Below, piece after piece: positions 1 to 10,953 of a stretch of 64,000 bases of DNA; position 1 is the first letter of the stretch; each line of letters begins with the position of its first letter. The position numbers and the translations under genes were made by a program. The notes beneath the pieces are model-generated. The model saw nothing but the letters and a program-made list of their open reading frames with translations. It did not search any database and had not been told where the DNA came from. The DNA is from Nilaparvata lugens (Eukaryota; Arthropoda; Insecta; Hemiptera; Delphacidae), in contig NC_052510.1 in NCBI RefSeq assembly GCF_014356525.2, positions 54,045,503 through 54,109,502 of the forward strand, given 5' to 3'.

Positions 1-772
1 TGGGAGAACGTAGGAGAAACATAGTTTTTGGCCGTATTACTAGAAAAGTTTTTAAAATCGTTCTTAGAAGTTAGATCGTCTCATAGAAGTTTTAGTGAAC
101 ATCTCTGCAAAAGTTTAATGTTCTTTGATTGATTGATTTCTTTGCTGGGAGATCTGGCGATGAATGTAATAGAGTACACTTTTTGGTCAATCATGCTATT
201 TCATGCTATGATTGTGTTATGATTTGTTGTCATAATCATATTAATTGTTCAACACACTCATATCTAATTAAATTTTGTCGAGACTAAATAATTTTAAAAA
301 GGGTACTTAGATTTCTATTTTTATTTATATTCAAAAGTAGCACTAGAGAAAAAAAGACTGATTATAATGTATATTGGAAATACTGTACTCAAATATATAT
401 TTGAACTATTTGTAAAATAATACCATAGCACCCTTCTAAAAACTTTTTTATATAAAAAACAAATAGTTTCTAGAAAATACTTCAACTACATTCATTCTTA
501 TCCAAGTGATATAACACTATTAATTGAATCTTTGTAGTAAAGGTGATATTGTAGTTCATAAGCCGACTCGTCACAACTAGTTATTTATTGAAAAAACATA
601 GTTGAAATAAATACATGTCCAAGTTTCATTTTTCCAAAAATGAGTGATTATGTGTACCAATTTTAATTCGTTATATTTGAAATGAATAACTAAGACCTAC
701 ACTACAAACAAAGGAAGAGAATGAATCAGTGTTATCTGTGTATTAATAAATAGATATAGATAAGTATATCTA
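1..772. other. AT-rich sequence, no gene seen
   Basis: This is downstream intron or flank of the navigator-like gene. Around 298-345 is a fragment of a family that recurs in the window (GGGTACTKAGATTT ... AGTAGC). I see no exon, and no open frame of note before the LINE fragment. Confidence 0.5.
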
Positions 773-1357
773 ATGTTGATAATGTTGGAAAGATCAACAT
801 TTTGTTATTTTGATTTTAATGTAATGTTCCATTATAAAAGTTTACATCAACTGCGGGTGGCATACTACGCATATATCCAGTCAGTTCTTATGTATGGTGT
901 CATAGCTTGGGGTGGAGCCTCCTCGTTTGCCTTGGAGCCGGTGGCGGTGGCACAGCGAGCAGTCATCAAGACATGTCTCAGGCGAGACAATCGCTACCCA
1001 TCTTATCTTGTTTACCAAGAGTTTCAAGTTTTTAATATTAGACAGCTTTACATACGTGTTTTAATGAATTACATATACTACAACAAACACTTCATTTTCA
1101 ATAATTTAGCTCATAATCATAATACAAGAAATCTAATTAACTTTGGTATTGCTCATCCCCGACTCCTACATAACTGCTTTAAAAATAATAGTAAATACAT
1201 ATGTCATATATTATATAGAAACGTTCCCAATCATTTAAAACAGTCTGAAAATTACAGTATTAACACCTACAAGCAACATTTGAGTAGATGGTTATTAGAA
1301 ATTGGCAGGGATGCTGCAGAGCAACTGATTCAATCCGCCTTCTTATTCAGAACTTAG
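773..1357 (+). pseudogene. 5'-truncated non-LTR retrotransposon: reverse transcriptase C-terminal fragment
   Basis: The open frame of 194 codons becomes recognisable from about residue 24. The segment LRVAYYAYIQSVLMYGVIAWGG is the typical RT thumb-region motif of Jockey/CR1-type LINEs (YxxxIxSxLxYGxxxWG). It is followed by a Tyr/Asn-rich C-terminal region with the usual L-x-H-N-x-x-TR-x-L pattern. The polymerase core (the YADD-type motif) and the endonuclease are missing, so this is a dead 5'-truncated copy. The ATG is fortuitous. The stop near 1357 is followed by a 3' UTR ending in a short TTTGAT-type repeat at 1657-1682. Confidence 0.75.
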
Positions 1358-1684
1358 TGAATTTGCCATTTATAATGATTAAGTATAGCCTTTAAGCTAC
1401 TATTTATATATTTGTCTATATATACTTATTACCAGTATGGAATTTCATTGTGTGCAATTCATATTCTCGATTTGCTGATGAATGTTAGTTGATTCAATTG
1501 AAATAGTTTTAATTATATGTACAACATGAGAACATAATGTCAATCAACTTGAAAGAACTCACTCTCCACTCACAGACTCAAGTCTTTGTGGAGAGTATTC
1601 ACTGTTAAATGTGTTAATGAATTTCATGAATTTGTATTATGTTTTGTGAATAAAAAGTTATTTGATTTGATTTTGATTTGATAT
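1358..1684 (+). mobile_element. 3' UTR and tail of the LINE fragment
   Basis: The non-coding stretch after the RT fragment ends with GTGAATAAAAAG, then repeats of TTTGAT. Short tandem tails of this kind mark the 3' end of target-primed LINE insertions. A target-site duplication cannot be assigned because the 5' end is truncated. Confidence 0.5.
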
Positions 1685-2909
1685 TACATGCTTTAGCTTT
1701 TTGCCTTAGCTTTAGCTACTTAAAATACCACTTTTGTTAACGTATTCTTAAATATGGCCAATTAGCAAACTCAGGAATGAAAACGATAAGAGTGAAGTAA
1801 AAAATCGTAGTTAATCATAGAAAATCAAGTTAAAGGTTGGATTTCGAAATCATGAATTTCCAATGCACACAGGCTTTTTCCTCGCACACAGGCTTTGCCT
1901 ATGTGAGGAACCTTCTTCAAGTTTTGTATATGTATATTGTGTATTGTTTGTACTTTCTAAGAAGAAGAATAAAGATAATTTCAATGGACATAAAAGTATC
2001 ACATAAAAGCTTGGATATATTGACCAACATCTAGGACTCTCGATCTACATTGGGGGTGGAGACTATCTTTCGTTTCCACATACGTCTCGCAAATTTAAGC
2101 ATGAGTTATTTATTCATACATTGATAAATAAAATATCATTCTCAACCATGAATGATTGGGAGAGGAACAACAGGCTTAACGTCGAGCGCTTAGCTCTAGG
2201 GACAAACTAATTCCGCTAGATCGCTCCAGCTGTACTATTCACTCGCTGCTCGAGCATAGCAGGCGTAAAACCGTGCTTTAAAGGTACACATACCAGCGGC
2301 TATTATTGTGTCTATAAAAGAAGTTTAAGCATCAACTTTATTCATCAAGAACAGCGCTACAAGTTGCTATGAATTTGAAGTCTATAGAACGAACATTGAA
2401 TGTGAAAAAGGAGTTAAAAATGCATAAAAATTTAATTTTTTCAGATTTTCAAAAACAAAGTTGACGTAATTTTTGCTATATTGAAGAGGAGACTTGCATA
2501 TTTTTCTCAAATTTTTCTGACCGGAGGTTTTTGTAGGGTATGTATACCATCTGCTTCAAAAAAGTGACTTTTGAAGCCCTATTGTTAGCTAACAGGAGCT
2601 GATAAAATATTTCAATTGCATGGATTATGTCCTAAGAACCTGTCCAATAGATTAGAAAAAGAAAAAAAAATGAATGCACAACCTTAAAGCCTGATTAGGA
2701 GAAGGATAAATGCCACGGTAACCAGTAAGACAAGCAGAAGATGTCTTATATCAGTGTTGCCCATCTCAAATTGAACCATGATTAAATAACCGTTAAATAC
2801 CAAGATAACAAATGAGAGAAGAGTCTTTAATCAGCGGTTAATTATAGTTTAATTTAATAGTCGTCTACACGCACGCAACCGGGCCTCAAGTGATCAAAAG
2901 ACCGCTCAC
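1685..2909. other. Intron of the navigator-like gene, unassigned
   Basis: I find no splice-bounded open frame on the minus strand that would continue the phase-0 coding sequence ending at 2910. The stretch 2160-2290 is less AT-rich but is not recognised. The remainder is simple AT-rich DNA. Confidence 0.45.
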
Positions 2910-3179
2910 CTTCTTCTCGTCGACAAACAGCTTGTTCTCGGGCTTGAGCGGGTGGTCGTCGTCGCCCTTCTGCGGCATGGGCGCTACCGGATGCGTCGGC
3001 TTCGCGGTACCCTTCACAGCCGCCGTCGGCTTCGGAATTCCGCTGCCCCCTGCGATTCGCAGCGGTTCGCTGCTGCCAGAGCTCACCATCATCGACTCAA
3101 CCGGCTCCATACTCTTCTGATCTTCAACTGGACTGACCACAGGCGGCTGGTGATTCTCCACCGGCGAAGTGACTAGTGC
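2910..3179 (-). CDS. Neuron navigator-like exon, SGIPKPTAAVKG segment; gene continues off the left edge
   Basis: This 270-base exon (90 codons) starts after GTTGATCAG and ends GAGAAGAAG/GTGAGC, phase 0 at both ends. It is far more GC-rich than its surroundings. The protein begins ALVTSPVENHQPPVVSPVED, is acidic and Pro-rich, carries the motif GSGIPKPTAAVKGTAKP, and ends PENKLFVDEKK. The SGIPKP/AAVKG motif is one I associate with the navigator central region. No in-frame stop follows before the donor, so further exons must lie below base 1. In this family those would carry the coiled coils and the C-terminal AAA+ ATPase-like domain. None is recognisable in bases 1-2909. Confidence 0.78.
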
Positions 3180-3407
3180 CTGATCAACAATCAAGAATCA
3201 AGATTTTTTCATTTTCTACAAAAACTTTACAAAAAGCAATAAAGATCGTCAAATACATTACAATAAAAATACAAAAACAGGAAGTAAGGTGAACTAATAG
3301 CATAAATACATTCGAATAACAATATCGCAGAATATTTAGAAAAATCAGATGAACATAACATCAGAGAGTCATAACATAGTAATAAAAATACAGTTATTAC
3401 AACGTAA

Positions 3408-3781
3408 AGGCTGATTTACACGGTGCCAATCTGCTTGCCAGTTAAGGTAGGGTGTCACTGGATGCCAAAGACTGGCACTGTGTAAACGGCTAACGCCAGT
3501 AACTGGAGAAGCCAGCAAGCCAAGGACGCGCCAGCAGCTGACAGTTCCAGCAGAACAAATATTTTTGTTTTACTGGCGCGCCAGATTCCCCCTCTACCGC
3601 GTGGCCCCTTCCCCTTCAGTGGCACCAGCCGACAGGCACTGTGTAAACGGCAACAGTCGCCCGACTTGTTCCAGTAGCTGGCAACGTGTAAACAGGGTAC
3701 CCATTTAAAACTGTCAAGCTAATCGCCGTTTACCAGTGAACTTCCAGTCAATATCCAAACTGGCATCATGTAAATCAGCCT
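3408..3781. mobile_element. PIF/Harbinger-type MITE, 374 bp, with TAA target duplication
   Basis: The terminal inverted repeats (AGGCTGATTTACA and relatives) are flanked by direct TAA copies at 3405-3407 and 3782-3784. A three-base TWA duplication is the hallmark of PIF/Harbinger elements. The interior is GC-richer and repeats the phrase CACTGTGTAAACGGC (near 3476 and 3639), with further degenerate copies of the TIR motif CTGGCA...GTAAA. There is no coding capacity. It sits in an intron 229 bp upstream of the exon at 2910-3179. Confidence 0.7.
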
Positions 3782-3784
3782 TAA

Positions 3785-4440
3785 GTCAAGTTGATATTTT
3801 AGTTAAAAACGTTCTATTTTTCAATTCAAAAACTCTTCAATTGTATAGTAAGCCTTTTCTTTTGACAGCTGCTTAATTGGTAACTTTAAATTTCTTTAGA
3901 GGCTGCTTTTTAACTTCGTGTGGGAGTTTATTATAGAACAATAACTGTAGATAGTGATAGCTTTTCATGCTCTAGCTCAATCTGAGATTTGGTTTTACCA
4001 TTTTTTCTTTATTCCTCGTATTGTGAGCATGACATTCATGATGTTTGAGAAAGTTGTTGGAGTTTTTCTTTACATGAATTAGATTCTGAACAATATCATA
4101 ATATCAATAGAAATAGAAATCTCAGTTCCCTTTTAAATTATTTTATCACAACATGTTTCGGACATTTATGCCATTTTCAAGACTTGAACATGTTGTGATA
4201 AAATAATTTAAAAGGGTACTGATATTTCTATTTCTATTTATATTAAAAGTAGCCCTAAAGAAAAATACAATAAAATATCACAATATCAGTTTGCTGGTAA
4301 TGATTAATGATGGTTAAATATAAAGACTTGAAAATGGCATCAATGTCCGAAACATGTTGTGATAAAATATTTCAAAAAGGGTACTGAGATTTTTCTTTTT
4401 CTTTCTATTTATATTACAAGTAGCCCTATACAGAAAAGAG
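3785..4440. repeat. Intron with two related foldback fragments
   Basis: At about 4105-4262 two arms (AAATCTCAGT.CCC... and GGGTACTGATATTT) face each other around AACATGTTGTGATAAAATA and its complement. A second half-copy lies at 4323-4432 with the same ATGTCCGAAACATGTTGTG core. Both end in AGTAGCCCT. The same family recurs at 300-345, 36893-37040, 39455-39485, 56025-56110 and 61623-61690. No coding potential is seen. Confidence 0.6.
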
Positions 4441-4463
4441 ATAAATTAATGATGGTTGTTTAC

Positions 4464-4841
4464 CTGTGAATGTTCAACATTCTGCTGATACTGCAAATTT
4501 GCCTGATGCAGCTGCTGCTGCTGCTGCTGTTGTTGTTGTTGTTGTTGTATCCTCTGTTGTTGCTGCTGCCTGTGTTGCAGTTGCATCTGTTGTTGCTGAT
4601 GGTGTAACAACTGTTGTTTCTGATGAATCTGTTGTTGTAGCAACAACTTTTCTTGGTGTTTCTGCAGTTGATTCTGGGTCTGATGTTGAACCTGCGGATG
4701 TTGCTGTGGTTGTTGTATATACTGGATTTGGTTGTGCTGATGCAGCTGTTGTTGATTATGGTTGTGCATTTGTTGTTGTTGATTTTGGGTGTGCATTTGT
4801 TGTTGCTGATGTTGGTGGCCTTGTTGTATTGGGACAGCATG
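4464..4841 (-). CDS. Neuron navigator-like exon: polyglutamine/histidine segment
   Basis: This 378-base exon (126 codons) has acceptor CCTTTCAG and donor TCACAG/GTAAAC. It begins and ends in phase 0, so it can be skipped without shifting the frame. It encodes an almost pure Gln/His/Asn/Leu segment starting HAVPIQQGHQHQQQQ and ending YQQNVEHSQ, with one run of 12 Gln made of six CAA and six CAG codons. The mixed codons argue for a protein-level constraint rather than a fresh triplet expansion. Such Gln-rich blocks are common in insect neuronal proteins and are not, to my knowledge, part of vertebrate navigators. Long open frames on the opposite strand (Val-rich) are shadows of the CAG/CAA repeat. 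Confidence 0.75.
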
Positions 4842-4849
4842 CTGAAAGG

Positions 4850-5360
4850 AATATTATTGAAAATGTCGTGAATTGTAACACAATAAAAATATTATAATAA
4901 CACTTGTTTCCTGAATTTCATTGAAAAAAATAATTTTTGATTCAACTCATCATCATTGTTGTTGACTCATTACTCATCAGAATTGTAGAAATCAACCAAG
5001 TTGTTTATCACGTACGATACTGTACAGTTTTAACAATATACTATAATTTGATAATGTTCAATATTAGACTATTCACAACTACCAACATAGAAAATTGATC
5101 TTGCTAGAACGAACTTGATTGTTCATAACAAACAATTTAGTAATAAATGTAATACTACACAATCCATAGTAATCATCATAGGTATTCTCTTTTATATTCA
5201 AGTCTTGTTTAGAACTTCTTGTGTCTTCAAAATGTTCTGGTAGATTATCTCTTTCAACATCATGCATTAGTATACACTTTACAAAACACAAAGCAGTTAT
5301 AAATTATTGTAACAATCCAAATTTTCATCCTGTTTCAATTGAATTCATTATCATCTAAAG
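4850..5360. other. AT-rich intron, nothing recognised
   Basis: This is intronic sequence upstream of the polyglutamine exon. The only open frame is short and AT-driven, and I see no repeat structure. Confidence 0.45.
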
Positions 5361-5681
5361 CTGGGTTTTCTTTTGTGCGTAAATGCCGTCGTCGACCACG
5401 ACAGGGAGAGAATCTCAGATTGGGAAGATTTCAATTTGTCTAAATAATCTAAAATATTATTTTTCAATTATGCTTTAATGAGGGAGGTTGAGTTTATACT
5501 TTTTTATACTTTTAAATGGCAATATTAAAAATGTTTCGATTCTTGAATAATAAACACAAATAATGAAAAGTTATTTGATCATACTGTTTTAGCACACTTG
5601 AAATTTGGACAATATGAATGTCAACAATGCTTGTCGTCGTCGACTGCGGAAATTTACGCACAAACGAAAATGCACCTTAAT
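5361..5681. mobile_element. MITE with TTTGTGCGTAAA inverted termini (copy 1)
   Basis: The left end (GGGTTTTCTTTTGTGCGTAA) and right end (TTTACGCACAAACGAAAATG) are inverted copies. Inside them are CGTCGTCGAC arms. A second copy in the same orientation is at 60753-61068, and an inverted, end-trimmed copy at 14822-15046. The element is non-coding. Its right end is joined directly to the next element at 5682, suggesting that the latter inserted at or beside its terminus. Confidence 0.65.
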
Positions 5682-6334
5682 GGTAGGCGCACACTGATCG
5701 TCATCGGACGGACGGCACGCATCGGACGGATCGTACATTTTTTAGGTGCTGCGCACACTAGTCGTGATCAGAGCATTGGCATTTTAGTTCATTGCGACGT
5801 ATGTCGAATCGAGAGTAAATTGGGAATTTAATAAACAAATATTACAGTATATAAGTGATGGATTGTAATAGCGGAGAAGAATTTTTACTTGTTTATTAGC
5901 CGAAGATGAAGAAGAGGTACAGCAACGTAGGAAGAGAAAACGAAAAATGTGGATCCATACAATTGATCAGAAAAGGATAGAAGTTGTACAATACTTCATA
6001 TTGTTGAACAATAATAATCAATTTCGCAGAATCCATAGTTGTGTGTAGAAAATAAGAATACCACGTGTTCAGTCGCTACTGTACTAGTCAATCGCCTGTA
6101 GAAATGGATAATGCGAGACGGTCCTACTGCGCACACCAGAACGGAAATGCCGGTGAGTCATTAAATCCGAACAGAGCCGTCGGCTTCAATGCTCCACTCG
6201 GGATTCCTGACGGCATTTCCGATCTACGATGCGGTTACGTATGCGCACTCCAATTGAAAAAATTGCATCAAATCTAATCATCCGATCCGTCCGATGCGTG
6301 CCGTCCGTCCGATGACGATCTGTGTGCGCCTACC
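5682..6334. mobile_element. Harbinger-derived non-autonomous element with about 50-bp TIRs
   Basis: Near-perfect inverted repeats of about 50 bp (beginning GGTAGGCGCACA; the core CATCGGACGGACGGCACGCA is identical in both arms) bound this 653-bp element. At 5862-6047 is a decayed reading frame resembling a Harbinger transposase N-terminus. An acidic MDCNSGEEFLL start is shifted in frame relative to AEDEEEVQQRRKRKRKMWIH, then TIDQKR, ending at a TAG. The flanking bases (TAA left, TTA right of one extra base) are compatible with a mutated TWA duplication but do not prove it. Confidence 0.55.
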
Positions 6335-7080
6335 TTTAGACTCACTATCACTATTAATATGGAAGAAATGAATTGATATGATGGAGTAGCTGTAATTGTA
6401 GATTAGTCTATGGTGCTTAATTTAGTGCACAATTGTACTGCACCGTAGCGTAGTACGATACATCTTTTCTACACACCGTGGTTCAGACAAAGATGTGTAG
6501 GGGCAAGGCACACAGTTCCATAGCACAGTGACTCACATACTCACATAAAAAGAAAAATCAAGTAAAATGCAAGATCTAGCAATATGTTTAATGCTAAAGG
6601 TTAAAGTAGCGCTATATACTGCAATAGGAGTAGAAAAAAATGTAATTAAAAGTTCTAAGATCCACTCTTTCACTCTTCGAACCTGATTATTGGATCAACC
6701 AAAATATCAGATCATTGTAACATTAGGCTCATCTACATTTATTAGGCTCTCATGTGACAGAGAGCAGACTTCATCCCACATCAATCAATGTGATTATTGT
6801 ATTATTTTTTGATTGGGGAGCTATTTTTGGGATTTTCCCGAATGCTCCCATATTGTTGTAAATAAATAATCAAAAATCGAGCATTTCGAATCATAAAACA
6901 GTTATATTTAACAAAATCAATAGCTCAGAGAACACTGTTCCTGATGATTGAAAACTGTTATTAAATTTGTTCAAGTATAAGAATAATAAATATTATGAAA
7001 AGTGAGAGAGTGGGAACTCGGTTTAATGTAATATATGTATGTTTTCAACTGTTATTCAATCTTTTTTTGGTTGAAATTAC
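6335..7080. other. Intron, nothing recognised
   Basis: This is AT-rich intronic DNA between the Harbinger-derived element and the exon at 7081. No splice-bounded open frame or inverted repeat is evident. Confidence 0.45.
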
Positions 7081-7264
7081 CTCATCATTCGGCTTTACAG
7101 TTGAGTTGGGATCGACCTTCCCCGATGCGCGGTTCAGCGCGGATTTACTAGGAATACGCACTATCCTAGTTTCTCCAGCCGCATTCCCCTTCACTACTTT
7201 CTTCTTCAGTCCAGTTTTCAGCGAGTTTAAATCGTTCTGGCCGGCTTCTCTCTTGTCTGGAATA
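7081..7264 (-). CDS. Neuron navigator-like exon, basic linker
   Basis: This 184-base exon starts after TTTTCTAG and ends at GATGAG/GTAATT. It takes one base to finish the Ala codon and ends on a codon boundary (phase 0). It encodes 61 residues: IPDKREAGQND, a Lys-rich segment (LKKKVVKGNAAGETR), then IVRIPSKSALNRASGKVD and NSTVKPNDE. The basic charge and SKSxL spacing fit the microtubule-binding middle of navigator proteins. The GC content is clearly higher than that of the flanking introns, supporting coding constraint. Using the TATTCCAG a few bases inside as the acceptor would break the frame, so the upstream TAG acceptor is chosen. Confidence 0.75.
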
Positions 7265-7459
7265 CTAGAAAACAAAGCAAAATAATTAATATTTTTGAAT
7301 CATTATCCAATAGAATTTGAAGTTTTGAAAGCAATACATGTAAGATTTCTCGTGGCTGGAGCTCAAGGCTTCTTTTTCCAGTCACGCCAAAAACTATTGT
7401 AATTTAATGATTAATTTATTTGTAAAAATATTTCTTGTATTTGGCAATAGATTCATTAT

Positions 7460-7460
<1 letters not shown>

Positions 7461-7503
<43 letters not shown>
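7461..7503 (+). repeat. (ATT)n microsatellite
   Basis: A run of about 14 ATT triplets lies in the intron upstream of the exon at 7081-7264. It produces a Tyr-run open frame that is not a gene. Confidence 0.9.
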
Positions 7504-7505
<2 letters not shown>

Positions 7506-7635
7506 TTTGTGTGTTGTTTCTTGATATTGAAACACATTTGTGTTTGGAAAAGAATTTCTTCGATCATTTCACTATTCATCAATTACAGTATTTTCATTAA
7601 ATCACAATAGAAATTAATTTATTATCAATCAACTA

Positions 7636-8250
7636 GGTAACAGGTAACCCGTGCTCCGCTAGCTTCAATATGCAAAATTTCAAGTTAATCAGTCCAGTAG
7701 TTGAGACGTGATGATGTGTCACTCGTGAATTTCCTATCCCGTACGTATGTATATAAGTCTATTCTTTCCTTTATTATATTATAGACTAGCAGGTAACCAT
7801 TTTGTGTAGTTGAGAAGTTGATATTGTGGTAATTATTCATATTAAATAAAAATACTAAGAAATTGTCAAAAACCACAGATTTATTGATACTTAGAAAGAC
7901 AGGTTTAGGTTGTTACACCATTGTCAATCTCTGATAAACTTATCAATGGTGTAACAACCGAAACCGGTCTTTTCAAGTACGTATCAATAAATCTGTGGTT
8001 TTTGACAATTTCTTAGTATTTTATACATTACTAGCAGGTAACCCGTGCTCCGCAAGGGTCTAATTGAAAAAAAGACCAACTGAAATATAGGAAGATTTAA
8101 AATATGCCTATAACTATCCTCAGTAAATTAAGAATCAATATGCAAAATTTCAAGTTAATCAGTCCAGTAGTTCAGACGTGATGATGAGTCACTCGTGAAT
8201 TTCCTATCCCGTACGTGTATATCTTTCCACCAATTCTTTCCTTTATTATA
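7636..8250. repeat. Two CGTGCTCCGC repeats flanking a GACCGGTTTCGGT foldback element
   Basis: Two copies of a dispersed repeat (ACCCGTGCTCCGC ... AGTCCAGTAGTT.AGACGTGATGATG ... CCTATCCCGTACGT) lie at about 7636-7786 and 8032-8247. Relatives are at 16200-16362 and 26562-26780. Between them, 7803-8024 is a foldback: arms beginning AAATTGTCAAAAACCACAG meet around an ACACCATTGTCAATCTCTGA core and include GAAACCGGTCTT. The same foldback recurs at 32575-32808 and 47553-47945, with a half-copy at 17041-17125. Confidence 0.65.
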
Positions 8251-10408
8251 TAATATCGGGGACCGAGCTTCGCTCTGGAGTACAAAAGCATAAAACATTT
8301 ATTACGAAAGAAGAAATTATAATAACATTCATACAGAAATGTTCTATCTAATCACAGTAAATTCTACATTTACATACCACTACATATAGTGTTGAACTTA
8401 TAAACGGACACATTTATTTACAAAGAACAATAATTACGGTAAGTATTATTTTTACTTGATACTGTATTGGGCTGAAAATCTATTGTAATAGCACGGAATA
8501 AGGAATAAGTGTTCTTTACTCCGTGGTAATAGTAACAATCTAAATGAAATGACATCCAAGTAGTCTACTCTGTCGATCTTTCTTAATAAAAAAGTTCAGA
8601 GGCTTCTCTACAACATTAGACTAATACTAATAATAGTTTTCTGTTCAACTGGTCTAATTGTCTCAATTGACCCATATTGTGGCATGGAAGATAATAATAA
8701 TTGAAGAGATAACAGATTTTTTGGAAATTCAGTCGTTAATAGTGATTTCGAATTTTTAGAATATAAAAATGATACAGTTTTGTATTTACTTGAATATGAG
8801 AAGTTGAAGAGCGCGCTCATAAAAAATGAAACGCATTTGAATTGATAATGAATGTTATGAAACGCTAATGACTTTATCATAAAATAAAGAAACATCAAGT
8901 TATTACTGATTAATTCTGATAAAATATTACGTTACTTTATAGAACGGTATTAGTTCTCAATCCATAAAGTTTGTTTAATTTTTTGAATTTAAATAATTAG
9001 TGATTACTTGTTTTAATTTACGTTTTCATGCTACAAACTTTTATTGTAAAATTGAAATTTTCAGGTTCAATATTATCATCAAAATCTTATATTTGTTGGC
9101 TTTTCAAAGTGGAGTTTTGTTAAGAAATAAGTTTTCTTAATTTTAAACTTCATAAAATAAAATATCAGGAAGTGAAAGTGTAAACTTTTAGTGAGAAAAC
9201 TTGAAAACCCCAATAAATAACTTATAAACCCGAGTGTAAATAAGAAATACGGCAAGGCAGAACATTCAAAAGGATCTATCTGCCGATGAAAGCCATAATT
9301 AAACTTAATTTTAAATAAGAAAAATTATACAAACTGTGTAATCACTGTAAATTTTCAATATTACTGAAGTACTCAATAATTGACTTAATATTACTTAAGT
9401 TTCAATAATTCCTGAAGTACCAAAGTATGTATGCACAATAATCTTAGATGCAAAGTATGTATTTCATAATGTAAATAAGCTCAGGAATAATAGAAAAAAG
9501 TATGTCAAAAAGAATATTGCAATGCTATATTCAAGATCTTTTCGATAGAGAAAAAATTACTTCCCTGAATTTTGTATTTTCTTTATTTAATAGATATAAT
9601 ACAAAGAAAAATTGAATTATTCGCAGAAGTTTGAAAAAAAACAATAGTTTTATCATAAAAATGGAGTAGGCCTACTCTTAAATTTATAAGATCAACATTT
9701 CTCATGAATCATGAATGTTCCAGTAACTATGAATGAACAAAAAAAAATATTTTAAAATAAAGATGAATATTTCTTTGACCTACCAAACACACAGGAACAT
9801 CACAACAATTACTTTCAATAAAGTAATGAGTAGCTCTTATAATCAGATTGGTAGTAAACCTCCACGAATAAAAAACACACTTTTATAAACCACTAACAAA
9901 AATTCACAGCTCAATTCTCAATCATGAAATTTGAAGACAAGTACCAATCCAATTTATAGAGTAGATATTGAACTCACTATTATAGAATGAGAATGCTGTC
10001 AACTGAAACAAGTTAGTATTGTCAACTTGTGACGAAATATCAGCCTCAGTTTACGAGTGAATGACTCCATTATGATGTCAAAACAAACAAAGATACTATA
10101 ATCTAAGCGAGCTACAAGGGTTGAGTGGTGAAAGCTTCGAGCACTACAACTCAAACAAATATTTACTCTATTTTCAAGTACGGCCCACTATTTGAAAGAC
10201 CCAAGTCAACATACTTGAATAGTCTACTATGTTCTCAAGATAGTATTTCTGGAATTATTTGTCTGATTACAATAGCTTGATACAATATTGTTTTGAAGAA
10301 AGTTGACTATTGACAACTGATATATAGTATCTACATTTACAAATAGTGTAATAATATAAACAACACCGGTAAATTCGAGGGTGAAAGCTATATAGCGTCT
10401 ATGTTACA
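8251..10408. other. Intron; one dispersed repeat at its left end, otherwise unassigned
   Basis: At 8255-8350 is a repeat beginning ATCGGGGACCGAGCTTCGCT, also found at 21549-21665 almost unchanged. The rest (8351-10408) is AT-rich. The Tyr/Phe-rich open frame at 8608-8898 has no coding signature. I see no exon-like splice pairs. Confidence 0.45.
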
Positions 10409-10953
10409 CAATAGAGGAACAATAGCGTAAGTAGATATCCCATGGTATAGTGCGATTATGTCGCAACTTTTACTGTTATCTCAAGCCGATTACTGTTGAT
10501 TATTGTCGAATTTTACTGTTTTGTTGGGGTGAGAGTGTATGAACGGCACAATATGAGAGACTACCAGTGTCACACAGCTTCAAGTAGGGGTGCCCACAGC
10601 ATGTTTTGATGTCGCAAGTTGCGACATGAGGCTGAATTTTGGGGGGGATTTTTCAATATACAGTTTTTAAGTACCTAAATGGATACCAAATTTTAAGAAT
10701 TTTGGGGGGGAATTTTGCGACATGGACCATTGGGGGGATGGGCACCCCTGCTGGAAAGAATTACATGAACTATGGGCTTGAGATAACAGTTAAAGTTGCG
10801 ACATAAACGCCCCATACCATGGGATATCTACTTACGCTGTTGTTTCTCTATGGTGTAGAATTACATGAACTATGAGCTTGAGATAACAGTTAAAGTTGCG
10901 ACATAAACGCCCTATACCATGGGATATCTACTTACGCTGTTGTTTCTCTATGG
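10409..10953. mobile_element. Foldback MITE with duplicated right arm and a nested hAT-like insertion
   Basis: The left arm (AGCGTAAGTAGATATCCCAT ... TTACTGTTATCTCAAGCC) has inverted partners on the right. The right arm is present twice, at about 10757-10853 and 10857-10953, with a period of exactly 100 bases. A simple copy without the duplication is at 22449-22727. GTTACA flanks both ends and may be the target duplication; copy 2 does not confirm its length. Confidence 0.65.
10585..10750. mobile_element. 166-bp hAT-like MITE nested in the foldback element
   Basis: The termini AGGGGTGCCCA and TGGGCACCCCTG are inverted copies of each other and resemble the CAGGGGTG-type ends of hAT elements. 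Comparison with the uninterrupted sister copy near 22618-22640 shows that this block is an insertion. The eight-base flanks (GCTTCAAG / CTGGAAAG) match at only four positions, so a hAT duplication is not proven. Confidence 0.55.

Noticed and set aside
2890..3176. Two plus-strand frames opposite the SGIPKP exon
   Set aside because: They are GC-driven antisense shadows; the minus frame has correct splice sites and phase.
4466..4897. Plus-strand Val/Ala-rich frame of 143 codons
   Set aside because: It is the antisense shadow of the CAG/CAA polyglutamine exon, which has matching splice sites and phase on minus.
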